Of a stretch of 7,170 bases of DNA, positions 1-6,126 are shown one piece after another. The stretch spans positions 1-7,170 of the forward strand of contig PMHI01000252.1 in NCBI GenBank assembly GCA_003156615.1, written 5' to 3'. A program made the translations under genes and the position numbers. The notes beneath the pieces are model-generated. The model was not told the origin of the DNA. It did not search any database and saw only the letters and a program-made list of their open reading frames with translations. Source of the stretch: Acidobacteriaceae bacterium. Its GTDB lineage: Bacteria > Acidobacteriota > Terriglobia > Terriglobales > SbA1. Positions within the stretch are counted from its first letter, which is position 1. Every line of letters starts with the position of its first letter.

Positions 1-301
1 TCTCTTTTCCCTGCTCGGCGCAAACATACGCCGCCACACAGCGCGTGCCATTGCCGGAAATCTCCGCCTCGGAACCGTCGGCATTAATCAGCCGAATCTC
101 AACCTCCGCCGACGCGTGCGGATACATCCATTCGACTCCATCCGCCCCCACCCCATCGTGCCGGTCACACATGCTGCGCGTAAGCCCTGCCATGTCCGCA
201 GGAGCCAAGGCGCCTTCGATGATTGCCGCGTCGATTAGCAGAAAATCATTTCCGCACGCGCAGGCCTTCACAAAGGGAATCACCACCTCCGGCAGGCTCA
301 C
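1..301 (-). CDS. dapF: Diaminopimelate epimerase-like protein, N-terminal part (runs off the left edge)
   Basis: I translated this from the reverse strand; it gives 100 residues before the window ends. DapF interconverts LL- and meso-diaminopimelate in the cytoplasm for lysine and peptidoglycan synthesis. Family motifs seen: GNDF at residues 17-20, DRHDGVGADG at 46-55 and NADGSEAEISGNGTRC at 73-88. The spacing matches the N-terminal lobe of DapF. Oddity: the family signature has Cys immediately before GNG (catalytic Cys73 in the Haemophilus enzyme), but here it is Ser82 (codon TCC at 58-56). Cys88 belongs to the usual GNGxRC and is not the catalytic one. I chose the GTG at 301-299 because it forms a GTGA overlap with the upstream mgtC-family stop; in-frame GTG codons slightly downstream (residues 6 and 7) are alternatives. 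The second catalytic Cys lies outside the window. Family assignment is firm; epimerase activity is less certain because of Ser82. Confidence 0.88.
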   Translation of the reverse strand, partial: MSLPEVVIPFVKACACGNDFLLIDAAIIEGALAPADMAGLTRSMCDRHDGVGADGVEWMYPHASAEVEIRLINADGSEAEISGNGTRCVAAYVCAEQGKE

Positions 302-1005
302 TCCAATTCCACCGGCCCTATCCAAGTCACACTGCCCAGCACAGGCGACGCCTGCAGTTCACGCAGCAACTCTTTCTGCTCGCGATTGCAACCAGCGGCG
401 TCAAACTGCAGCCGGACATGCTGGCTCGTGCTCCCACTCACAACGTTCAGCATCATGCGATGTCTATGCTCCAGGATGCGGTTCACCTCCTGCGTAATCT
501 CTTCCACGCTCCCCCCCGTCACTTCGTAGCTGGTCAGCAGCGTCTTCAGGTTGAAGGTGAGCTCCAGGTGGCCCAGCGAAAACAGCGCGATCAAAACCAC
601 GCCAGTGGCAAAAACTGCGGTCAGGTAAAGGCCTCCGCCCGTGGCCATACCCACCGATGCCACCACAAACAGAGTCGAAGCCGTGGTCAGGCCACTCGTC
701 AGCCCCCGCGTGTGCAAAATCGATCCAGCACCGATGAAACCAATACCGGGGATGATCTGCGCCGAAATGCGAGTGTGGTCACCGAGGTATTTCACCGCGA
801 GCACATCCGAAAGAATGGTGAACATCGCCGCGCCAAAACAGATGAACATATTGGTGCGCAGCCCCGCCGGCCGGTGTCTCAGTTCCCGCTCCAGTCCGAT
901 GATCCCGCCCAGTACGGCCGCCAATATTAAGCGCACCATGGAAGTTGCGACAATCCCGCTCGCCATCTCTCGGTGCAGCAAATCGAGAATGTGTTGCCAG
1001 TTCAT
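298..1005 (-). CDS. MgtC/SapB family inner-membrane protein
   Basis: 235 residues, the usual size for MgtC proteins that carry the cytosolic C-terminal domain. MgtC hallmarks are present: a first helix at about 22-38 ending in IIGLERE, then AGLRTNMFICFGAA (47-60), IIPGIGFIGAGSIL (84-97) and GLTTASTLFVVASVGMA (105-121), giving about five membrane segments between 20 and 145. Residues about 155-233 form a soluble tail that resembles the ACT-like domain of this family. MgtC proteins are linked to survival in low magnesium and, in pathogens, to modulation of the F-type ATP synthase; in environmental bacteria the role is mostly unknown, so I do not assign a transport function. The ATG at 1005 lies just before the LLHREMASGIV segment; no strong Shine-Dalgarno is visible. 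The gene ends in a GTGA overlap with the dapF-like gene, which suggests coupled translation. The 108-base gap upstream may hold its own weak promoter. Confidence 0.9.
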   Translation of the reverse strand: MNWQHILDLLHREMASGIVATSMVRLILAAVLGGIIGLERELRHRPAGLRTNMFICFGAAMFTILSDVLAVKYLGDHTRISAQIIPGIGFIGAGSILHTRGLTSGLTTASTLFVVASVGMATGGGLYLTAVFATGVVLIALFSLGHLELTFNLKTLLTSYEVTGGSVEEITQEVNRILEHRHRMMLNVVSGSTSQHVRLQFDAAGCNREQKELLRELQASPVLGSVTWIGPVELE

Positions 1006-1113
1006 GGATCTGACTCTTTGTCCGGGAAAGGCTTGAGATGGCCGAATTTTATCACTGGGGCGCGCCGAGCTCAGCGAGTTCAGCGTTAACCTGCCTGATT
1101 ACCGCGCCCGCTC
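1006..1113 (-). promoter_or_regulatory. Intergenic gap with a possible promoter for the mgtC-family/dapF-like pair
   Basis: Read on the minus strand, this gap holds a TAAAAT box (1051-1046), about 40 bases before the mgtC-family ATG. I find no convincing -35 element at 16-18 bases upstream, and no hairpin plus T-run that would terminate the preceding GT-C gene. A nine-base imperfect tandem repeat (1067-1084, one mismatch) lies just upstream of the box. Whether mgtC-dapF has its own promoter or is read from the mtnP side is undecided. Confidence 0.3.
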
Positions 1114-2796
1114 TTAACGGTTCACCCGTGTACGTCCTTGAAAAATCGCGGCCGGCGGTTGACCCGTGGTGTGGATCTCGACCAGCGCTTTCAAATGCCG
1201 ATCTTCCGCCGCCTTCCATACCGGGTCGCCCTCGAAGCCCACAAGGTAATCCGCGTACGCTGCGGGATCGGCCAGCGCTCGCTCCCACAGTCCTTCGGGA
1301 TCGACTGGCTGCTTCCACACTCGGTGATTGCCTTCGTTGATGGCCCGCCGCAACGGAATTCTCGCCCGTTCCAAAGCCCCGGCATGCTCCCCCAGGAACA
1401 TGAGCAGGGTGGAATTCGACGGCAAAGTTTTGAGCCAGCCCACCAGTTGCTCATCGAGCGCCACGCGCCCGCGCATGTTGATCGCCGCCTCGCGATAACA
1501 GATCGGGTCGGCGCGCCAGATCGCGGCATAGCTTGCACTCAACAGCGCGAACACGCTCGCGATCGCCGCCACGTTTGCCCAACGGCTCCAGGAAACCTCA
1601 CTGTGAATCTTGGTCGCAGCCCGCACTAGGAACGCAATCGCCAGCGGCACAAACACCGCGAATGCCGGAAGCAGTTGCAATCCGTAGCGTACGTTGTAGA
1701 GTGAAAACGGCCACCAAGTCGGCACGAAAATCGGCACGCTCCCGTAGGCTACCGATAGCGCATAAAACGGCAGCGGAGCCCACAGCAACAGGGCAATCCG
1801 TCCGCGCTCGCTGCGTCCCGCCAGCAGACTTCCTAGCAGCGCCAGGGCAAGCCATAGCCGTCCCAGCCAGTTCGCTTCACCCACACTCAGTTCCGCTGCC
1901 TTCAGAAAATACGAGCCGGCGGCCAACAGATTGCCTTTTGCAGGATTCACCGTAGCGGTCTTTTGCTCGATCGCCTTTGCGGAGTAAGGACCGTTTGCGA
2001 ATTCCAGCGGATTCCGATACAACACCGCGTTATACCCCAGCCAGACCACGGGCCCAGCCACTGCGATCAAAACAAACCGAGCGATTGCACCTCGCGAGCG
2101 TGGAATCGTAAGCCTGGATGTCCCATCCTCGCGCACTTTGCCAAAGCGGGAACCCAATACCGCAGCCACCATCACCAAAATCGCCGCCAGAAACCATCCG
2201 TCATACCGAGTCAAACACGCCGCGACCAGACACAACCCGCACTTTGTCAGTGATCGGCTTGCCTTTATCCCACCTCGCGCAAACTCGGCGAAATACACTA
2301 CGGTCCAGATGAAGAACGCCAGATACAACGACTCCCCCATCGCCGTAGCCTGCATGTAAATGAGATTAGGATTTGCGCCGTAGGCAAGCGCCGAAGTCCA
2401 CGCCCCAACCTTCGCGGCCCCATCCATTTCCCCATCGCGGCCGAACGCCGCGCGCACCAGTCGGAATATTCCCAGAACTCCGAAAACGAACCCAGCCATC
2501 GACGGAATCGAGCCCCCCGAGCCGCTCTGCCACATCTGCATCGACGCAATGAACGGTATGATCAGCAGGTGTGGCAGCGGCAGCCACACCGTCCCCAACT
2601 GCAGCAGCCCGGGAGTCTTCGAGTCGAAGACGCGGCGCGCGATGTTGATGTGCGCCACGGCATCGCCGTACAGCAACACATCCCCGTGCCTGTAGTAGAA
2701 GAGAAACGAGAATACCGAGATGAAGATCGCCAGCCACACCAGCCGCACGGTCTCAATTTCGGAATGCGATCTCGGCGGCGGAGATTGCGGCTTCAT
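1114..2796 (-). CDS. Multi-pass membrane GT-C (GT39/PMT-like) glycosyltransferase
   Basis: 560 residues with about 12 predicted membrane segments (roughly 18-36, 72-87, 100-118, 130-147, 155-171, 185-195, 200-216, 240-260, 310-328, 334-351, 371-393, 406-424) and a soluble tail of about 135 residues (426-560). The first outer loop has YGDAVAHINIARRVFDS (43-59) followed by PGLLQLGTVWLPLPHLL. The acidic residue in this loop (Asp45) is in the position of the catalytic/metal-contacting Asp of GT-C enzymes. ANPNLIYMQATAMGESLYL (141-159) and LTRYDGWFL (195-203) are typical of bacterial relatives. GT-C enzymes transfer sugars from polyprenyl-phosphate donors on the outer face of the inner membrane; donor and acceptor cannot be read from the sequence. 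The ATG at 2796 is fixed by an ATGA overlap with the upstream kinase stop; there is no clear Shine-Dalgarno, consistent with translational coupling. The family is well supported; the precise function is unknown. Confidence 0.8.
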   Translation of the reverse strand: MKPQSPPPRSHSEIETVRLVWLAIFISVFSFLFYYRHGDVLLYGDAVAHINIARRVFDSKTPGLLQLGTVWLPLPHLLIIPFIASMQMWQSGSGGSIPSMAGFVFGVLGIFRLVRAAFGRDGEMDGAAKVGAWTSALAYGANPNLIYMQATAMGESLYLAFFIWTVVYFAEFARGGIKASRSLTKCGLCLVAACLTRYDGWFLAAILVMVAAVLGSRFGKVREDGTSRLTIPRSRGAIARFVLIAVAGPVVWLGYNAVLYRNPLEFANGPYSAKAIEQKTATVNPAKGNLLAAGSYFLKAAELSVGEANWLGRLWLALALLGSLLAGRSERGRIALLLWAPLPFYALSVAYGSVPIFVPTWWPFSLYNVRYGLQLLPAFAVFVPLAIAFLVRAATKIHSEVSWSRWANVAAIASVFALLSASYAAIWRADPICYREAAINMRGRVALDEQLVGWLKTLPSNSTLLMFLGEHAGALERARIPLRRAINEGNHRVWKQPVDPEGLWERALADPAAYADYLVGFEGDPVWKAAEDRHLKALVEIHTTGQPPAAIFQGRTRVNR

Positions 2797-3716
2797 TCGA
2801 GGTGGGTCAGTTCACGAAAAATCTGAAAACGCGCGTCAATCTCCTCGCGGGTCAGCCCCTGCAGCCGCTCCGTGCCAAAACTTTCTACAGCGAACGATCC
2901 CATCACTCCACCATAGAACAGCGCCCGCTTCAGGACTTCCCGGTTCAACTCTTCTTGCGACGCCACATAGCCCATGAATCCTCCGGCAAAGGAATCGCCG
3001 GCTCCCGTGGGATCCTTCACCTCATCGAGTGGCAAGGTCGGCGCGCGAAACGGATGGCGTCCAATCCCGAATGCGCCTTCGCGAAAGAAAATCGTCGCTC
3101 CGTATTCGCCGTGCTTGATCACCAGCGCTTGCGGCCCCATGGCCAGCACCTTCTGTGCCGCGCGCGGCAGGTTCTTTTCATCCGCCAGCATCTTGGTTTC
3201 GGTATCGTTGATCAGCAACACATTCACCAGCCGCAAGGTCTCCGCCAGTTCTTTGCGCGCGCCCTGGATCCAGTAATTCATGGTGTCGCATCCGGTAAGC
3301 CGTACCGCACGCATCTTCCTGCGCACGTCGGCTTGCAACGTTGGCTGAATATTCGCCAGAAACAGAAATTCGGCGTCCTCATATTCCTTCGGAATCCGCG
3401 GCTGGAACTTTTCAAACACGTTCAGATCAGTGAAGTTCGTCTTGGCCTCGCTCAGGTTGTCGGAATAGGAACCGCCCCAGCGAAACGTCTTTCCCGAGGC
3501 GCGCTCAATGCCGCGCGTGTCTACGCCGCGCTTTTTCAGAACGTTTTCCTGCTCCGGACCAAAATCCTCGCCCACCACGGCCACCACGCGCACCTGGGTA
3601 AAATAGCTGGCCGCCAGCGAAAAATAAGTCGCCGCCCCCCCCAAAATCCCCTTCACGCTGCCTGAAGGTGACGTGACGTCATCAAACGCAACTGAACCGA
3701 CAACGACAATACTCAT
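2793..3716 (-). CDS. PfkB/ribokinase-family carbohydrate or nucleoside kinase
   Basis: 307 residues, normal length for a ribokinase-fold kinase. VVVGSVAFDD (4-13) opens the Rossmann-like core. GGAATYFSLAASYF (26-39) is the first PfkB signature, with Tyr/Phe where ribokinase has Asn. VVGEDFG follows at 47-53, INDTE at 169-173 is the phosphate/metal segment, and VIKHGEYGA lies at 199-207. DPTGAGDSFAGGF (235-247) is the second signature, containing the anion hole and catalytic base Asp241. It phosphorylates a hydroxymethyl group of a sugar or nucleoside with ATP; the substrate is not known. It resembles a widespread unnamed 'sugar kinase' group that I recall near MTA phosphorylase genes, and here it lies directly downstream of mtnP. 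A role in processing a purine- or methylthioribose-derived product is therefore an inference. An AGGGAAGG ribosome site nine bases before the ATG supports the start. The stop overlaps the GT-C gene start by ATGA. Confidence 0.88.
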   Translation of the reverse strand: MSIVVVGSVAFDDVTSPSGSVKGILGGAATYFSLAASYFTQVRVVAVVGEDFGPEQENVLKKRGVDTRGIERASGKTFRWGGSYSDNLSEAKTNFTDLNVFEKFQPRIPKEYEDAEFLFLANIQPTLQADVRRKMRAVRLTGCDTMNYWIQGARKELAETLRLVNVLLINDTETKMLADEKNLPRAAQKVLAMGPQALVIKHGEYGATIFFREGAFGIGRHPFRAPTLPLDEVKDPTGAGDSFAGGFMGYVASQEELNREVLKRALFYGGVMGSFAVESFGTERLQGLTREEIDARFQIFRELTHLE

Positions 3717-3725
3717 TCGTGGACG

Positions 3726-3733
3726 CCTTCCCT
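3726..3733 (-). promoter_or_regulatory. Ribosome binding site of the PfkB-family kinase
   Basis: On the minus strand the run AGGGAAGG lies nine bases before the ATG at 3716, inside a longer purine-rich GGGAAGGGAAGG. The 82-base gap to mtnP contains no terminator-like hairpin with a T-run, so read-through from mtnP is expected. Confidence 0.55.
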
Positions 3734-3798
3734 TCCCGAAGTGTTCCTCAACGCGCTTCGCGGCAGTTCTCGGTGATCTCCGCGATTCCGTACTTGAC

Positions 3799-4668
3799 TT
3801 ATTTCGCCTTCACATACTTCCCGATAATCAGCTTCAGCTTCTTTCGCGTGGTTGCCGGAATCTTCTTGTGGTCGGTCAAAATCGCGTGCGCCAGCGCCGA
3901 TCCGCACTTGCACGAGCGTTCCCGCGGTATCGCCGCCACGGTCTCGCGCACCACTTTCGTCGCGTTCTCCGCATTCTTCAGCAAAACCGCCACAATCTGA
4001 TCGACCGTCACCGAATCGTGATGGGGATGCCAGCAGTCATAATCCGTCACCATCGCCACCGTGACGTAGCAAATCTCCGCTTCCCGCGCCAGCTTCGCCT
4101 CCTGCAGGTTGGTCATGCCGATCACATCCATGCCCAGCCCACGATACACGTTTGACTCAGCTTTGGTAGAAAACTGCGGGCCTTCCATGCACAAATAAGT
4201 TCCTCCACGCTTGCCGGTCACGCCGACCTTATCGCACGAACTCCCGACCACGCTCGCCAGTTCTCCGCATACCGGATCGGCAAACGAAACGTGCGCCACC
4301 ATTCCCCCGCCGAAAAAAGTGTCCACGCGATGCCGTGTACGATCGAAGAACTGGTCCGGAATCACGAAGTCCAGCGGCTTGTGTTCTTCCTTCAGCGACC
4401 CCACTGCGGAAACGGAAACAATCCTCTCCACTCCCAGCTGCTTGAACCCGTGAATATTCGCGCGAAAATTCAGCTCGCTCGGAAGAATGCGATGCCCGCG
4501 ACCATGCCGCGCCAGAAACGCCACCTTGCGCCCTTCCAGCGTGCCGCAAACGTAAGCATCCGAAGGCGCGCCAAACGGAGTCTTCACTCGTACTTCCTTC
4601 ACGTTGCTCAGCCCCGGCATAGCGTAAAGCCCGCTGCCGCCTATAATTCCGATCTCCGCCTGTGCCAC
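3799..4668 (-). CDS. mtnP: S-methyl-5'-thioadenosine phosphorylase (MTA phosphorylase)
   Basis: 289 residues, full length for trimeric MTA phosphorylases. It cleaves methylthioadenosine, the by-product of polyamine and other AdoMet-dependent syntheses, with phosphate to adenine and 5-methylthioribose-1-phosphate in the cytoplasm. Seen: [10 protein letters not shown] (6-15, phosphate loop), FLARHGRGH (51-59), VSAVGSL (86-92), [12 protein letters not shown] (161-172), [18 protein letters not shown] (184-201) and TDYDCWH (208-214). Asp209 and Asp211 match the pair that contacts the adenine in human MTAP (TDYDCW) rather than the Asn of purine nucleoside phosphorylases that use 6-oxopurines, so 6-aminopurine specificity is likely. 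The start is GTG at 4668 with GGAGG four bases upstream; an ATG four bases earlier (4672) is in another frame. It is the first gene of a minus-strand run and is followed by the PfkB kinase. No other methionine-salvage gene (mtnA, mtnB, mtnK) is in the window. Confidence 0.96.
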   Translation of the reverse strand: MAQAEIGIIGGSGLYAMPGLSNVKEVRVKTPFGAPSDAYVCGTLEGRKVAFLARHGRGHRILPSELNFRANIHGFKQLGVERIVSVSAVGSLKEEHKPLDFVIPDQFFDRTRHRVDTFFGGGMVAHVSFADPVCGELASVVGSSCDKVGVTGKRGGTYLCMEGPQFSTKAESNVYRGLGMDVIGMTNLQEAKLAREAEICYVTVAMVTDYDCWHPHHDSVTVDQIVAVLLKNAENATKVVRETVAAIPRERSCKCGSALAHAILTDHKKIPATTRKKLKLIIGKYVKAK

Positions 4669-4672
4669 CCAT

Positions 4673-4677
4673 CCTCC
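4673..4677 (-). promoter_or_regulatory. Ribosome binding site that sets the GTG start of mtnP
   Basis: GGAGG on the minus strand, four bases before the GTG at 4668. The out-of-frame ATG at 4672-4670 directly abuts it and is too close to be used well. Confidence 0.65.
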
Positions 4678-4724
4678 GAAGGCGCGGCTACAGAAATCTT
4701 CCGCGCGTGGAAGCCAAACCCGCG

Positions 4725-4730
4725 ATTATA
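4725..4730 (-). promoter_or_regulatory. Likely -10 box of the mtnP operon promoter
   Basis: A perfect TATAAT read on the minus strand, about 56 bases upstream of the mtnP start codon. No good TTGACA-like hexamer lies 16-18 bases upstream (GGTTCC at 17 bases). A CTGACA (4745-4740) exists but is only nine bases away. The box lies in the 152-base divergent gap between mtnP and the secreted PDZ protein, so the two transcription units may share this control region. Confidence 0.5.
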
Positions 4731-4808
4731 CAAGACCGCTGTCAGCCGGAACCTGCTCCCAAGCGCAGTGGAAGGGTGCCCTCTATGGTTCAAGGTTTTT
4801 CAACCCGC

Positions 4809-4814
4809 TACAAT
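4809..4814 (+). promoter_or_regulatory. Likely -10 box of the PDZ protein gene, giving a leaderless transcript
   Basis: TACAAT lies six bases before the ATG at 4821. A -10 box here would place the transcription start at or within a base or two of the start codon. No Shine-Dalgarno sequence is present in the 20 bases before the ATG, which fits leaderless translation. The -35 position has no clear match. Confidence 0.45.
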
Positions 4815-4820
4815 CTGCAT

Positions 4821-6089
4821 ATGCGATCCAGGCCCCTGGTCGTCCTTGTTCTCACGATATCTGCCCTGGCACAAAGCTCACCCAAGCCCGCGCCTGAGCC
4901 TGAATCGAAGTCCGTAACGGTTCCGATGACGGTGGACCACAATCGCGTCATCATCGACGTGGATCTCCCGCTTCCCAATGGAACAACAAAGCGGGTTCAC
5001 GCCTGGGTCGACAACGCAAATCCCGATCTTTACCTCTCGCGGCGACTGTTTGAAAGCACCGGAGGCTCGCTTAGTTGCGACGGGCAGGTCTGCTCTGGCG
5101 CTCCACCACTCGAGATGAACATCGGTGGCATGACGATCGCTCTTGGCGGACGAATTCCCGGATTTGGGATCAAAGAAGCAAAAGTTCCAGCCGGTGGTGC
5201 TCCAATCGCTCCCGGGCTGGACGCCGATATCAACCTTCCCTCCACGGTTCTGCGCAACTACGACGTGCTCATCAATTTTCCCGACCACGAACTCACCCTC
5301 GCCTCATCCGGCAGCCTGAAGTTCAAGGGCGTGGCGGCGAAGGTAATTGTGAACGCCGGGAACGGCCTCATCCAGGTCCCCAGCCAAATTGAAAACAAGA
5401 AATACACACTCGCCCTCGACCTTGGCTCATCCATCAGCTTCCTCGCAGAAGATCTCTTCGACAGACTCGCGGCTGCTCACCCCGACTGGCCGCACATGAC
5501 CGGCGCCATCGGCCCCGCCAACCTGCGGGGATCAGAGGACGAGACAAAATGGAAGCTGATGCGCGTGGACCGCCTGCAATTCGGTCCGCTCTTTCTGACC
5601 AATGTAGCTGTCGTCGACTTTCCCACAGATCGGATGTCCGTCTTGCAAAAGCGAGCCGGCACTCCGACCGCCGGGCTACTCGGTGCGAACGCCCTGATCA
5701 ACTATCGCGTCGGCCTCGACTACGCCCACTCTACCGTTTATTTCGATATCGGCCGATTGTTCAACTTTCCCGACTTCGATGTCATCGGCCTCATCCTTCG
5801 CCCCGAAGACGACGGCCGCTTCACCATCCTCGGCATCGCCGATTTCGACGGCACACCCTCCGTGCCTGAAGTTCAGGCCGGCGATCAGCTCGTCGCCGTG
5901 GACGGTATTCCCGTTTCCGGCTCGGCCCTGGGACAAGTCTGGTCGATGCTCGGAGGCGAGCCCGGCAAAGAACGCCGGCTGACCGTTGAGCGCAACGGCA
6001 AGCAGTTCACGGCCGTCGCCAAAGCGCAACATTTCTTGGGGGAAACAGAGGAAAACAACAAACCAAAAGGAAAGCCGCGCAAGAACTAA
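4821..6089 (+). CDS. Secreted two-lobed aspartyl-protease-like protein with C-terminal PDZ domain
   Basis: 422 residues from the chosen ATG. Residues 1-17 form a signal peptide (RSR, a hydrophobic stretch, cleavage after ALA), followed by a Pro/Glu/Lys linker (21-31). Two similar lobes follow. Lobe 1 has AWVDNANPDLYLS (61-73) and ends in LRNYDVLINFPDHELTLA (144-161). Lobe 2 has TLALDLGSSISFL (196-208) and ends in GLLGANALINYRVGLDYAHS (285-304). This is the layout of retropepsin-like periplasmic proteins, but the catalytic Asp-Thr-Gly is VDN in lobe 1 (Asp64) and DLGS in lobe 2 (Asp200), so activity is doubtful. Residues about 318-400 form a PDZ domain with AGDQLVAVDGIPV (353-365); a basic tail ends the protein. 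The reading frame is open back to 4662, but I start at 4821 because only this Met gives a proper signal peptide; ATG 4785 is an in-frame alternative. It is probably periplasmic or extracellular, with unknown substrate. Confidence 0.82.
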   Translation: MRSRPLVVLVLTISALAQSSPKPAPEPESKSVTVPMTVDHNRVIIDVDLPLPNGTTKRVHAWVDNANPDLYLSRRLFESTGGSLSCDGQVCSGAPPLEMNIGGMTIALGGRIPGFGIKEAKVPAGGAPIAPGLDADINLPSTVLRNYDVLINFPDHELTLASSGSLKFKGVAAKVIVNAGNGLIQVPSQIENKKYTLALDLGSSISFLAEDLFDRLAAAHPDWPHMTGAIGPANLRGSEDETKWKLMRVDRLQFGPLFLTNVAVVDFPTDRMSVLQKRAGTPTAGLLGANALINYRVGLDYAHSTVYFDIGRLFNFPDFDVIGLILRPEDDGRFTILGIADFDGTPSVPEVQAGDQLVAVDGIPVSGSALGQVWSMLGGEPGKERRLTVERNGKQFTAVAKAQHFLGETEENNKPKGKPRKN

Positions 6090-6126
6090 TCGGAGACTTC
6101 GTCCTCAGTGTCCTCTGGGTTTTGGC
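6090..6126. other. Short convergent intergenic spacer
   Basis: 37 bases between the stop codons of the PDZ protein and the metallopeptidase. There is no stable hairpin with a T-run. It contains the phrase CTCAGTGTCCTCTGGG followed by TTTT, which resembles a dispersed intergenic phrase I recall from environmental bacterial genomes (see findings). Confidence 0.4.

Noticed and set aside
223..930. 235-residue plus-strand reading frame opposite the MgtC-family gene
   Set aside because: The product is rich in Arg, His and Gln with no family features, and the opposite strand encodes a clear MgtC protein. It is an antisense shadow of GC-rich coding DNA.
1067..1084. Nine-base imperfect tandem repeat upstream of the mgtC-family gene as an operator
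   Set aside because: There are only two copies with one mismatch in a GC-rich gap. This is plausible by chance, and no repressor gene is nearby.
2802..3665. 287-residue plus-strand reading frame opposite the PfkB kinase
   Set aside because: It lies entirely antisense to a gene with both PfkB signatures. Its composition (His, Arg, Gln rich) is typical of a shadow frame, and no ribosome site or motif supports it.
3717..3798. Terminator or small gene between mtnP and the kinase
   Set aside because: I see only a weak GC-rich hairpin (CGCGAAGCGCG) without a T-run and no short reading frame with its own ribosome site.
4229..4672. ATG at 4672 as the start of a 147-residue minus-strand protein
   Set aside because: It is out of frame with mtnP, directly abuts the GGAGG site, and its product is a frame-shifted shadow of MTA phosphorylase.
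4662..4820. N-terminal extension of the PDZ protein by 53 residues
   Set aside because: The extension would bury the signal peptide, run over the mtnP start and promoter region, and has no signal-like or conserved features. The ATG at 4821 with a TACAAT box is better.
4291..4917. 208-residue plus-strand frame spanning mtnP and the divergent gap
   Set aside because: It overlaps the mtnP N-terminal half antisense and the signal peptide region of the PDZ protein in another frame, with no recognisable domain.
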